This document shows, piece by piece, positions 35,461 through 47,593 of a stretch of 64,000 bases of DNA (within the stretch, counting starts at the first letter, position 1; each line of letters opens with the position of its first letter). Made by a program: the position numbers and the translations under genes. The notes beneath the pieces are model-generated. The model did no database searches, had not been told where the DNA came from, and worked only from the letters and a program-made list of their open reading frames with translations. The stretch covers positions 305,836-369,835 of the forward strand of contig VZQC01000590.1 of assembly GCA_009823505.1 (NCBI GenBank), read 5' to 3'. The DNA is from Rhizomys pruinosus (lineage: Eukaryota > Chordata > Mammalia > Rodentia > Spalacidae).

Positions 35461-38400
35461 ATATTTTTATTTATGCTATTTTGAAGTAGTGTACTATGAG
35501 ATTAAAAATAAATATGTTAAAATTTATTTGGAAGCTTGAAGTTCTTTCTGATTGCTTGAGAAGCATGCACCAAATCTATTACACATAACACATGGGGAAA
35601 GTGAAATGTTTGTATTTGTGTTAGCTTTAATTTATAATGTTTGTATTGGAAAGGCTAAGAAAAAATATTTTTCTGGACTGAAGTACAGAGTGGAAACCTA
35701 GGTAGATCTCCACTCTTAAAATATCATGCTTTGTCATGTGAGACTAAAAGTACTGGGTTCAGAGCTTTACAGACAGAACTGACTCTGACCACATGCATTT
35801 AAGAGGTAAACTGGAAATCCTAAATTAAGTAATTTAACAGTAACTAGCCTTGCATGGCATACTGTGTATTAAAGTCTTTCATTCTTCTGTTAAGTTCATC
35901 TGTTTTGAATCCTTCTGAGATTCAGCTCTTTCAAAGCATATCTACAAAAAATCCAATCAGGTAAATAATTTCAAAAGCTTTTATATTTTTATTCTTAAGA
36001 ATATTTATGCTCTGTATAAAATGATTCAGAGTTGTCAAGGTAAACAACAACAAAAAGACTTTACTTTGATGGTGCACTGAAAGACTGGCTATCTTCTCTC
36101 CTCTGTAGCTAATGCCATGTAAGATCTGCACAGAACATGTTGATGGACTGCAATCTATCCCAATTGTGTGTATGCATTCTTTTACATTTCTAACATTTTA
36201 TCTCTCAGTAACTCAATCTGACTTCCTGTCTGTCAATTTACCCAGAAACCACATATTGTAAGGGACTTACATTTTCAAAGAAAGAGTTAAAACTTTCAAC
36301 AAACATGATGAAACCATCCAAGGAGTCTGTTTCTAAATAAACATGTGAACCAAGAATGATGAAGATCTATTTTGGAGAGAATTCCAACTTGAAATCCTTG
36401 CCACTCATGGGCTTGACTAAAATATGAAGGGAAAAATGTTGCACTTATGAGAACCTATAAGGAATGAAAGCAGTCAAGAGGCTTCCAGCAGGAACTAGTG
36501 CCTTCAAGACTAGGTGCCAGCAGATAATGCCAGCTCAGGAAAGCAGTCATAAAGTCCAGAATATATCCTGGACCTCTTTTTACTCTTTCTTTGAAATAAT
36601 CCATTATTTGCTAACCCAGAGAGGAAATTAAAATGCAAGGGACCTCAATGAGATAGTCATAATGTTCATTTTTCTGGGTAGCAAAGCAGAATGGGAAAGA
36701 GTAGAAAATAAAGAGTTACATAGGAAGAACATAAACTCCATAAACATAATAAAAGGTACTTTGTACAATGATGCATAAACACTACGTTCTAGAAATATAT
36801 GGAACATGACTTTAATGTACCACTTGAGAGTCTGAGACAGGAGGATAGAGAGTTCAGACAAGTTGGGATGTATAGCAAATTCAAGGCCAAAATTGGGTAA
36901 GTAGACAGACTGTGCCCAAACCAACTACCAAAAGGCCGTTAGCAGTATCTTAAATAGTCCTCCTCTTCTGCAAATCAGAAATAATTTAAGTATTTTTTTC
37001 ATAATGATTCTTTTTATATATAGCACATCAGTTCTAAGTTTGGAAGAACAAGTGCTTTCATGATCGTTATCATAACTGAATTTTTATTTTCCCTGTGTTC
37101 TCCCTTTATAATGAAGTGTATATAAAATGATCAGAACAGGATAATTTTGTAATGAAGAAAAAATTCCATGGGGCATAATTTCCCATCTATAATTATTTTA
37201 CAAATGTCTACTTTGCATGAAAAACAACACAGTTACAAGGCATGCAAAGCTGTGTTAATGGCCAGCTATATTTCCATAAAAACAGATGCCAAGAAAACAT
37301 AGCAAGGAAGTAAAACCAAATTGAGCTTACAATGAAAACTGTAAGTGGACTGTCTGCCTCGGAAATAAATGAGAAGACTGTGTAAAATAAACAAATAAAT
37401 ATCCACAGTTAACTATAGCCTATACCATACAGATAATTCACAGGAAACTTTTTTATCTCTATGTGTTTAAATTTGCTAGCTTAACCAGAAAATGCTGTTG
37501 TTTTAAATATAAAGGTCTCAGAAGATCTCTTATGAAGAGGTTTTGCAATATACTCAAAATTGTGTATACGTTGTAATGTTTGTTGAGTAGTAACAAGATG
37601 CCTTAACTGTTAATTTTGGGAGAAGCGATATGCGGTTTCAAATCAAGTGGTTGAGCAAAGTAAAGATTGGAAGAAATTGATTTCCTCTTGCTTTTATTTC
37701 CCAAGCAGCCACATTCATTGCTCTGCTTCTGTAGTTACTCTAGCTAAAACTCATCTGATGTCTGACAAAGCTGTCCTTTATGTGGTGTGAAATAAGCAGT
37801 GATTGAAGTTTTGTTAACCCTCTAGTGAGTCATGGTGATTAGAAAACACTTTAGACAGATGGAATATGGAACAGGAAAGAACACTTGTGCCTGACTCTAA
37901 CGTGTTACAGAAAGTCAGCGTAGATGTCATGGGGAAAATACAATGACCTTTTGCAACTGATAACGTCCTTAGATCTTAGCTCCATAAAATCCTTTTGTAA
38001 TCATTATTACATTTTATTTCTTTTGGGGGATAAACTGAGCGAATATTATGTCATGGTCCTAAAAGCAGACAAATGTAATAGCCTGAATCTTAGGAAGTGT
38101 CCTAGGCTCCTGTTGTACCTTGTGATTTTCACCAACTTGCATCTAGATGCTGGAAAACAGTTACATGTTTTCATATTGAACACTTTTTGCCCCTCTGTGA
38201 ACTTAATATATAATACGTTCATAAGTGAGGAACATGAGATGTGGAAGAAAATGGTCAATATCTTATTCATGAAACCTGAGTAAGTATCCTTATTTCTTCA
38301 ACTCTTAGAGCTTATCCTTGTATATCATTCCTCAGTATCACAAAAGAATCTATTGATGGTGATGAATTTCACTCTGACAACTAGGAAAGTTTTGGCCAAG

Positions 38401-38754
38401 GGCAATAATGACATTGTTATACTATAAGAGAAAAAGTGTTTCCCAATTAATTCAATTTTGTTTTCTTTTACTTTGATATATTTTAACAGACTTCCAGGTA
38501 AATAAGCTAATTATTCTTTTAAATACATTTAAACATGTCACTATACTTCACCCTTTAATTTGTTTGGATTAGAAAAAAAATTGTTGGCTAGGTTTTGAAA
38601 ACATTCTCTAAAATAATTCCCTGAGTTTTGTTTCAATAATCAATTATCACTACTATTTCAGGATATTAAATATTGAAAAATTAAAACTCCAACCCATTCC
38701 TGAGAATTGAAATTATTCTAATTTGTACATAGATTCTAAACATTGTAAATTCTC
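35461..38754. other. Mostly unique AT-rich sequence
   Basis: About 3.3 kb with one weak B1-like fragment (36812-36925). The longest open frame, 37924-38283 plus (119 codons), has no recognised domain and is overlapped by an antisense frame (38046-38270). I do not call it a gene. Confidence 0.4.
36812..36925 (+). repeat. Weak B1-like SINE fragment
   Basis: CACTTGAGAGTCTGAGACAG GAGGATAG and AGCAAATTCAAGGCC echo the B1/7SL body, much diverged. Confidence 0.35.
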
Positions 38755-39525
38755 TGTAGGAAGATCCAGTTTGAACTGGTGGCTAATTCTCAGCTAGCAC
38801 CCTTCAGGGCACCAGGAGGGTGGGAATCAGGGGACTTCTCTGACAGAAGCAGACAACCTGGCCCAGGTACCAGATGGTGGCCCAGGTGCATGATGCTGGG
38901 TGGGGCAGCAATGTGCAGTGGCATGGAATTGAGTGTCTATAATTGGCTCTGGGAGCTGATGTCATTTTGTTTATAAAGGCAAGCTGTAGCAGGCAATAAA
39001 CCAAATTCTCCATTACCATCATTACAGAATTCCCGACCATCATTTTTAGCTTGCTTACAGGTGGACTCAGGCCTGCATTTCATTCAGGTGACCAGTGGGC
39101 TGGACAGCCATCCTTAAACCACCCATCTGGATAGCTGGTGTGGTGAAGTGAATTGTGAGTGGATATAGGCTGAAGATAGGCCATCAGCCATCAGCTTGAC
39201 ATTCCTGTCCAGTGGCCAGCAGTCTCTGGGCAGGTGGAAAGTTCACAGCCAAGGGTGGGAAAAGTTCCGTTGTCCCAGGCTAAGGACCTGAGCTGGAAGT
39301 ACCTCTCAGATCATGTTGCGAAAGGAACCGACTGAACTCTGTGCCCACAGATCAGATTCCTACAGTGGCCACAGGTGGGTACTGTGCTCTCCTTCCTTTA
39401 GCAGGGCCATGTTATGCAAAGGAAGCTTCCTACATTCTGGCACCCAACATGGGGCATGGAAACCAGTTTGGTGAGCTAGAATCCCTGCAAGATGGGAAAC
39501 AATACTTTTAATGAAGCTTCCTACA
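38755..39525 (+). mobile_element. Class II (ERVK-like) LTR element, internally deleted
   Basis: A 680-bp LTR runs from TGTAGGAAG (38755) to CTTCCTACA (39434), a perfect 9-bp inverted terminus. Inside are a TATA-like TTTATAAAGG (about 38968) and AATAAA (about 38995). Just after the LTR lies TGGCACCCAACATGGGGC (39438-39455), placed and shaped like a tRNA-Lys-type primer binding site of class II ERVs. About 55 bp of leader follow, then only the last 13 bp of an LTR (GAAGCTTCCTACA, 39513-39525). The element is bounded by a 6-bp TSD, ATTCTC, at 38749-38754 and 39526-39531. So the 3' LTR body and all gag/pol/env are gone. There is no coding potential. The U5 would be unusually long (over 400 bp). 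Confidence 0.8.
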
Positions 39526-39567
39526 ATTCTCATTACATTATGGTGTTTATACACATCGTATCCTTTT

Positions 39568-39809
39568 TTAATTTAATATTTATTTATTTATTTATTTACT
39601 TATGTATTTATGTGTATGGATGTACTGTCTGGATGTAAGTTGGTGTATCTGTGTCATTCAATGCTGCGAAGGTCAAAAGAGGGTGTTGGATTCCTCTGGA
39701 ACTGGAGTCAAGCACTGTTCTTAGCCACCATGTGGGTGCTGGGAATCAAACCCGGGTCCTCTGCAAGGGCAGTCTGTGATCTTAACTGCTGAGCCATCTC
39801 TCCAGCCCC
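39568..39809 (-). repeat. B2 SINE with TSD
   Basis: Reverse-complement B2 with a TTTA-type tail. Imperfect direct repeats CACATCGTATCCTTT / CACATCATATTCTTT at 39553 and 39810. Confidence 0.92.
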
Positions 39810-40079
39810 CACATCATATTCTTTAAACATATTTACATATATACACTTATTTTAGTCAAAAGTCTGATGATTGCTCTTTCCATATATAAAAGTATGTATG
39901 GTAACTAGAAGGAAAATAATTCTTTTCTTAATGTTATTATCCATAATAAAACTCTAGAATGTAATTAAAATAATATATTTAATCTACATATGGGAATTCT
40001 GTTTGCTAACTTTCCTTACATGTGAAAAATAAAATATACTAGTAACAAAATACTAAATAAAAATACGATCCCTGTGGAA

Positions 40080-40505
40080 GAGGGGGTGGAAAGATTGTAA
40101 GAGCCATGGCTGGTGCATGAACTTAGGGAAGCAGAGGCCTACAGACTACTGGAAGATTTCACATGCGAATTTGTGGTTGTGTTGGGATCAAGCACAGGAC
40201 ACATTCCAACTCAGAGAAGGTCTGAAAGAGGAGCCAGAGAAATGGGTAAGGGACTGGCCATGTTTTGAGAACTACTGGAGACTGATTTCTGTTTTATGAG
40301 GAAGATCATACCTTACTTAAGATTTTGAGATGTGCTGACTAGACTCCAGTGGATAAATTTGCTCAGGACATTTGGGTTCAAAAGCTTCCCTTGATAGGAC
40401 TTATCTTGAATGTTGTAATAAATAATGCTGATGAGGGGTGAGGCAGGGGAGTACTAAATTTGATTAAGAACCAGTATGTGAAATGTCCAAATGCTCAATT
40501 TTTTA
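40080..40505 (+). repeat. Older L1 3' UTR remnant (Lx-like)
   Basis: Shares AAGATTGTAAGAGCCATGGC and a G-rich tract near the end (GATGAGGGGTGAGGCAGGGG) with 4140-4925, and ends in an A-rich stretch. Confidence 0.45.
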
Positions 40506-40589
40506 AAAATATGATATTTTCCAACCATTGATCTAAATGTTCAGAGAGCATGGGAAGTATCATATTTTAACTAAATTACATGTGCAAAT

Positions 40590-41391
40590 CAACTGGAACC
40601 AGCCCAGGTGCCCCTCAACTGACGAGTGGATAGAGAAAATGTGGTACATGTATACAATGGAGTTCTATACAGCGGTAAAGAGGGACAACATCATGAACTT
40701 TGCAGGTAAATAGATGAAGCTAGAAGACATTATGTTAAGTGAAGTAACACAGTCCCAGAAAAACAAACGACAAATGGTGTCCCTCATATGTGTATGCTAG
40801 TACCAATAACCCTAGATATAAATATTTCTCATGGAGAGGGATGCATAGTAAAAGAACAACAACAGAAAGACTGCATCAGAAAACGGACAGAAATGGTGAA
40901 TTGGGAAGGGGGAGGGGTGGGTGAGGGACACGGGTGTATATTCGATTAATGCATATTTAATTGACGTGAGTTCAACAAGTACCCAGTTTTGCCTAGACAC
41001 TGTCTACAGGATACATGGTGTTTTAGGACTTAGTAAAAGTAAATATGTGTATATTAAACAACATTGGTTTACAGACTCTGATAAAAACGGTAACGCATCC
41101 GAGTTAAATGGAGATATAAATCGCTGTTGTCCACATTTGTTTTACATAAAATTTTTAGAGCAATAACTCTGGGATTGGCACATACAAATGTTCTCTATAG
41201 TTTCTCTGTTGTACAGTATCACCTTGTAGCATTCTCTTTAAGATGATTTAACATAAAAATTAAGTTTGCTCCCCAAGTTAATCATATATAGTCACCCAAA
41301 ACAACATGGGTAAATTTGATGAAATCTGAGCCTTGATTCCACCCTATAGTTATGTATAATACAACTGTCTTCTATGAGTTAAAAAAAAAAT
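40590..41391 (+). mobile_element. LINE-1, heavily 5'-truncated, long-type 3' UTR
   Basis: Starts in the ORF2 C-terminal region (CCCCTCAACTGACGAGTGGA, ACAATGGAGTTCTATACAGC) and reaches the ORF2 end near 40797. It continues with a 3' UTR of about 590 bp: polypurine tract GGGAAGGGGGAGGGGTGGG (40902-40920), then sequence ending in a ten-A tail at 41381-41391. This 3' UTR matches the reverse complement of 49600-50430 but not the 3' UTR at 42817-43200. Confidence 0.85.
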
Positions 41392-42404
41392 CAGGTAACA
41401 TTTTCAATGCAAATGATTTTCATATATCATTTTGAGTAAGATTCTCTCATGTATCATTTTGAATTAATTTTGCTAAATCTATTATTGATCTCATAAATAT
41501 ACATGGTAGAAATCTCAATTTAATAGTCTATAGATAATTATATTTCTATAAAAAATTCCCCTTCCTTCTGATAATAAAGTTACAACATGTGCCCTGCTAT
41601 AATTATTATGTGTCATGGAATTTGGGTAATGGAGATAATTTCTCAAATTCATAGATTAATACATGGATCCAACTCCTCAATCAATCTTCCTTCATTTGTT
41701 GATTGCAGCAAAATGACTTCAAAGACCCAAAGATGTCCCTACATGTGGGGGCAAGAATGAGTCAGTAAATAACTCTCTGTGAAGGTGTCTGCCAGTCATA
41801 TGTGTGGAACCACTGATGATTATGAAAGAAACATGTAGTCACTGAGATATTGTCGGGTAGGGGCACAAATGCAATAATTCCACCCAATATACTCTCAAAT
41901 TTTACATATCAGGATCCCATATATGCTTAGCTGTATAAAATTTTTGTGTGCATGTTCATCTTTCATTCTCTATCTGTGCTAAAGAAAACACATTTCTAAT
42001 TTGAATGCTTAAAGAGTGATTTCCATGTGGCTACATGCAATATCCTCATACATAACTGTAATGAAGGAAGCACTTTACAGAGTAATAAGATATAGCATCT
42101 CTTGCTCTTTAATTTTCATTTATTTAATTCAATGACAGGACACAATATTTGATTCTTCAGACAATGTGCAATTTTTCCAAATCAGTGTTTTTGCATTTAG
42201 TGTGTATGTGTGTATATGTCCATGTGTGTATGCTCATGCACACATACATTTGTGTGTGTGTGTGTTTCTGAATCACGAAGGAGATCTTACCTAAACAAAA
42301 GGATCATGTGACTCTCTGTCTTCCCAGCCCCTTTCCACAGCATCATAGAATATTTAGTCTTGAAAAAACCCACCCTTGATATACTCTTCAACTATGTTTT
42401 TTAT
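41392..42404. other. Unassigned sequence with a TG-rich tract
   Basis: AT-rich; an irregular TGTG tract at about 42200-42270 is the only simple repeat. No coding signal. Confidence 0.45.
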
Positions 42405-42616
42405 CTTTTTAAATGTTAGGTGTATGTGTGTTTTGCCTGCATGTGTGCAAGTCCACCACATATGTGAAATGCCCCTCAGAAGTCAGAAGACAGTATTAGA
42501 TCCCCTGGAAATGGAGTTACAGACAGTTGCTAGCTGCCATTTGTGGGCTGGTAATTGAACCAAAGTGTTCTGGAACAACAGCAAGTATTCTTATAACTGA
42601 ACAATCTCTCCAGAGT
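42405..42616 (-). repeat. Diverged B2 SINE
   Basis: Reverse-complement body: GATCCCCTGGAAATGGAGTT, a degraded head ending CAATCTCTCCAGAG. Confidence 0.8.
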
Positions 42617-43204
42617 ATATTTTCCAACTCCTGTACATGTTTTTCTCATTCATGAACGGCATTTGGTATGATTTACTCTTCTAAAGCTAGTTTAAAAATC
42701 CAAAGTACTTGCTTGGTTTATTGATTTAATAATATATTTTGATGCCTTTTCCAGGGCTTAACAACTGATAAACCTGAGAGAACTAATGATGTATTTCCTT
42801 TAGCAATATTAGTTTCTTTTTTATGCTTTTATTGAGGTTTTATGTATTTCAGACATCATTTCTCAGTTCAGTTTACACTTACTCCCCTTTCCCAACCCCC
42901 ACCCCCACCCCAGATCATGCATTCTGCCAGTAATGTCCTGCATCTTTCTCTACATCTTTTTTTTTGTTGTTGTTTAGGGATTCACATTTTCCTCCTTTAA
43001 TTTTATATTACTCTAAAATATGAATACATACTTTACACTCATATACAGTAATTACAGAGTCTAAAAGTAAGTGGTGGATCAATTCTAGATCCCGTTAAGA
43101 GATTTACATTATAAAAACATAGTTGCTTTAAGATAAATAGAAATATAACAATAATGTTGTTCAGCTTGTCCTTCATCTGGGGACTTGGTGTTAGCATCCA
43201 CAAA

Positions 43205-45892
43205 TGAGGGAGACAATTCACTGCTTGTTTTTCTGAGACTATGTTACTTCACTTAGCATAATAACCTGGAGTCCATCCACTTACCTGCAAAGTTCATGAT
43301 GTCATCCTTCTTTACCACTGTATAGAACTCCATTGTGTAGATGAGCACATTTTTGTCATCCACTTGTCAGTTGAGGGACATTTGGGTTGGTTCCAGCTCT
43401 TTGCTATTGTGAAGAGAGCTGCAAAAATCATGGATGTGCATGTATCTTTGTAGTAAGATGAGTCTTGTGGGTATATAACCAGTAGTGGTATGGCTGGGTC
43501 AGGTGCTAGGTTCATTTTGAGCCTTTTAGGGATTCTCCACACTGCTTTCCATAATGGTTGTACAAGTTTACATTCCCACCAGCAGTGGATGAGTGTTCCT
43601 CTTTCCCCACAACCTCTCCAGCATTTGGTGTCTTTTGTGTTCTTGATCTTAGCCAGTCGTATTGGAGTGAGATGATATCTCAGAGTAGTTTTAATTTGCA
43701 TTTCCTTAATTGTTAATGATATTGAACACTTTTAAAGATGTTTCTCAGCCATCTTTACTTTGTCACTGGTGAATTTTCTGTTCAGCTCTTTACTCCACCT
43801 TTTGAGTAGGTCATTTGTTTTCTTCTTTGTTTTTTGAGTAGTCTATATATTATTGACATTAATACTGTGTCAGTATGATTTATTATTAATACAGTGTCAG
43901 ATGAAACACTGGTGAATATTTCCTCCAACTCTGTGGGTTTTATCTTCACTTGCTTGATTGTTTCTTTCACTGTACAGAAGATTTTGAGTTTGATGAGGTC
44001 CTGTTTGTCGACTATTGACCTTATTTCCTGTGTGGCTGCTGTATGATTAAGAAAGTCTTTTCCTACACCTATGACTTGTAGGTTTTTACCAAATTTTTCT
44101 TCTATCACCTTCAGGGTTTTGGGTTTTACATTGAGATCTTTGATGCACTTGTAGTTGATTTTTGTACAGGGTGAGAGGTAGGGGTTTATTTTATTCTTCT
44201 AAAAATGGTGATCCAGTTTTGCCAGCACCATTTTCTGAAGATGCTATCTTTCCTCCATTGAGGGTTTTTTGCCCCTTTGTCAAATATGAGGTGGCTGAAA
44301 TTGTATGAGGTCAAGTTTTGATCTTCATTTTTTTTGTTCCATTGGTCAATGGGTCTGTTTTTGTGCCAGTATCAGGCTGTCTTTAAGACTATGGTTCTGT
44401 AATATAGCTTGAAGACTGGTAGAGAAATGCCTCCCATATTGCATTTTTTCACTCGGGGTTTCTTTAGCTATTCAGGGTCTTTTGTTTTCCCATATGAATT
44501 TAAGCATTTTTTTCCAAGTTTGTGAAGAAGCTCATGGGGATTTTCACTCTTATTGCATTGAATCTGTATATCAATTTGGGTAAAATGGATATTTTTACTA
44601 TATTAATTTTTCCAATCCATGAGCATGAAAGACCTTTCCCTCTTTTGATGTCATTTTCAATCTCCTTCTTCAGGGGCTTAAAATTTTTGTTGTAGAGATC
44701 ATGGTATCTTTGGTTAGGTTTCTTCCCAGATATTTTATTATTTTTTAGGCTATTGGGAGTTGGAAGGTCTTATATTCCTTCTCCACTTGTTTATTGTTGG
44801 TGTAAAGAAAGGGTACTGATTTTTCCAGGTTAATTTTTTATCCTGCCACTTTACTGAAACACTTAATCATTTCTAGAAGTTTTCTGGTGGAGGTTTTAGC
44901 ATCCTTTTGGTAAACAATCATATCATCTGGAAAAAGGGATAGCTTAACTTCTTCTTTTCTGATTAGTGCTCCTTTAATTTTCTTCTCTTTTCTTATTGCC
45001 CTAGCAAGCATTTCAAGCACGATGTTAAAGAGGAGTGGTGATAAGGGGCAGCCTTGCTGGGTTCCTGCCTTTAAGGGAAATGGTTCCAATTTTTCTCCAT
45101 TTAGGATGATGTTGGCAGTGGGTTTGCTATAGATGGCTTTGATCATGTTGAGGAAAGTTTCCTTCAGTCTGATTCCCTCTAGGACTTTAAATATGAAGAG
45201 GTGCTGGATCTTGTCAAAGGCTTTTTCTGCATCAATTGCGATGATTGTGTGGTTTTTGTCTTTTTGTCCATTTAGGTGTTTTATGATATTTATTGATTTG
45301 TGAATGTTGAACCATCTCTGCATCTCCAGTATGAATCCAACTTGGTCATGATGGATGATCTTTTTTATGTGGGTCTGTATGTGATGATTTACCAATTTAC
45401 AAGTACTTTGTTGAGAATTTTTGCATCTATGTTCATTAATGAGATGGGTCTATAGCTTTCTTTTTTGATTGTATCTTTGGCTGGTTTTGGTATTAGGGCA
45501 ATGCTGGCTTCATAGAACGAATTTGGGACAATTCAATCTGTTTGTATCCTTCGGAACAGATTGAGCAATAATAGTTGTAGGACATCTTTGAATGTTTTAG
45601 AGAATTCTGCTGTGAATCCATCCAGGTCCAGGCTTTTTTAGTTGGGAGGTTTTTTTTATTACATCCTCAATTTCCTCAAATATTATGGGTCTGTTTAAAC
45701 TGTCAATCTCTTTTTGGATAAGCTTTGTTCATTCTCAGGATTTCAAATATTCATCCATTTCTCTTAGGTTTTCAAATTTAGTGGAGTATAGGTTTTTGAA
45801 GTATTCCCATATGATTGGATCTTTACTTTTTCTGTTGTGATGTTTCCCCTTTCCTCGTGAATACTATTGGTTTGGAATTGCTCTTTCTTTCT
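43205..45892 (-). pseudogene. L1 ORF2 remnant (RT and C-terminal domain, no endonuclease)
   Basis: The open piece 44838-45395 carries [39 protein letters not shown] and LFPDDMIVY. In the last, the conserved Ala of FADD is Pro, next to the catalytic aspartates. The piece 43312-43701 has the ORF2 C-terminal Cys/His cluster [19 protein letters not shown] and [15 protein letters not shown]. The N-terminal endonuclease is absent because ORF1 joins ORF2 near 45890. Stops and frameshifts separate the pieces. Confidence 0.9.
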
Positions 45893-46295
45893 TTCTATGT
45901 GCTTCTTGTATTTGTATGGGATTTTCCTTTTTCAGTTTGGGGAAATTTTCTTCTATTATCCTGTAGAAGATCTGGTCAATAGTGTTGTATTGGGATTCTT
46001 CTCCTTCCTCTATTCCTATGATGTGGATGTTTGCTATTTTCTTTTTTTTTTTTTTTTTTTTTTGGTATTTTGATATTATGAGACAGGGTCTCCCGTTTGG
46101 TCCCAGCTTGTCCGGGAGCTGCTCTGGTATACCAGGTTGTCCTTGAAATCACAGAGATCTTCCTGCCTAGGCCTCCCAGTGCTAGGAGTAAAGGCATTCA
46201 CCACCACTCCCTGCACAGGTCTTTTCATACTGTACCACATTTGTTGGTTGTTCCACTCTTGTGGTTTTTTTTATTTTTTTCATAATCTTTACTTG

Positions 46296-46339
<44 letters not shown>

Positions 46340-46740
46340 TAAAAAAAAATTTTTTTTTGCTTCTTCCATATTCTGTGTCTGAGGCTTTTTATCTTCTTTT
46401 CCTGCTGATTGGAGGAATGTTCAAATTTCCCTTTTTCCATTTCATTCTGTGAGTCTTTAGACTTTCCACTTCCCTCTGGAGCCTTTATTCTCATCTTGTA
46501 TCTCCTTGGTTTGGTTGGTCAGTTTCATTTTTTCATTGTCAGCGCGGGGATCATTTCAGCATTTCCGATTTTTCTGGAGATTGTCATTTTCTTCCTTTAG
46601 TTCTTTCCACCGTTTGTCATTGTCATCTGCTAGGTCCTTCTTTAGTTTTTCATTCTCTTCCCTTAGTTCTCTAATTTCTTAGTTCTCTAATTTCTGTGCC
46701 TGTCTCAGCAATACTAGTTTCAAACTGAAATTTTGTTTTA
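45893..46740 (-). pseudogene. L1 ORF1 remnant split by a B1
   Basis: Minus-strand reading gives Lys/Glu-rich coiled-coil sequence (46740-46360), a low-complexity A-rich expansion (46298-46355) and the linker/RNA-binding start. It then stops at about 45895, where the C-terminal third is missing. A B1 at 46042-46212 interrupts it. Confidence 0.8.
46042..46212 (-). repeat. B1 SINE inserted in L1 ORF1
   Basis: Poly(T) 46042-46065, then GAGACAGGGTCTCCCGTTTG through AAAGGCATTCACCACCACTC. Confidence 0.9.
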
Positions 46741-46744
46741 TTTT

Positions 46745-47182
46745 ATTTTATTATTTTTTTCTAATGTCTTTTTTTATTGGTGTTTTGTGTGACCTATATT
46801 TGCTTTATTGGTTTAATGGCCTTTGGTAACACTCTCTGGTATTCGAGAGACCAACTGTACACTTGCAATTGCAGTATCAATACATCTGCCCTGCTTACAT
46901 AGGTCTTCGTCATCAGGGCCTTTCACCATTCTTCTTGCAGGTATCCCCCAGTTTACAGGCAGAGCCTTTTGGGGGTGGGCTTGGATCCCCTGGCCACTCT
47001 CCTTGGTAGAATAATTGATTGTGTAGCAGAGCTCTCCTGATTAATATATTTTGCTTAAGTGCACAGCTTAAGGAGACTTGAGTATTATATTTGTTTCTGA
47101 AAAACAATAATGCCTTTTCACAGTTCTATGTCTTAGTCAATTAAAGAAGGCATTTTACCAGGTTTTATAGAAGATTACCTCT
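46745..47182 (-). repeat. L1-3'-end-linked repeat module, internally shortened (copy 3)
   Basis: T-rich start, then TTATTGGTGTTTTGTGTG as at an L1 3' end, followed at once by ACCTATATTTGCTTTATTGG. That second part matches 33549-33727, so about 0.95 kb present in the 32569 copy is missing here. The remainder to about 47182 is unassigned. Confidence 0.5.
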
Positions 47183-47593
47183 TGTCTGGATAGCTTAGTG
47201 TCAACTTGACAAAACCTGGGTTAAGGGAGCCTCAAACTGGGGAATTGGTCCAATGGCTTGGCCTGTGGCCACTCTGTGGGAGTATGTCTTGATTGCAGCA
47301 GTGTGGGAGGGCCCAGCCCACAATGAGTGGGGCCACCCTGGCAGGTTGTTTGTTACCATATAAGAAGGCAGGCTTGGGCATGAGCCAGGGGGAGCAAGCC
47401 AGTGAAACACATTCCTTCCATGGCTCTGTGCTTCAGCTCCTGCCTCCAGGTTCCTGCCCGAGTTCCTAACCTTGGCTCCTAAGTGAGGAATGATGACCCA
47501 GGAGTTGTAAGCATGCAAGAAACCTTTTTCCTCCTCCCACGAAGTCGTGTTGGTCAGATGGTTTGTCACAGCAATGGAAGACAAACTAGAACA
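47183..47593 (+). mobile_element. MaLR-type 5' LTR
   Basis: Begins TGTCTGGATAGCTTAGTGTC and ends GACAAACTAGAACA. It contains GGGAGGGCCCAGCCCACAAT and GAGCAAGCCAGTGAAAC, typical of rodent non-autonomous ERVL-MaLR LTRs. It matches 48769-49170. The exact 5' boundary is uncertain. Confidence 0.75.

Larger units (their letters stand above)
42817..46740 (-). mobile_element. LINE-1 with internal deletion, short-type 3' UTR
   Basis: Read from right to left: ORF1 N-terminal and middle parts (46740 to about 45895), direct passage into ORF2 (about 45890), RT domain, C-terminal domain (43701-43250), then a 3' UTR with a G-rich tract (C-rich on plus, 42893-42912) and an A-rich 3' terminus at 42817-42834. 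No 5' UTR is present. A B1 lies within ORF1. Dead: stops and the missing endonuclease. Confidence 0.92.
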
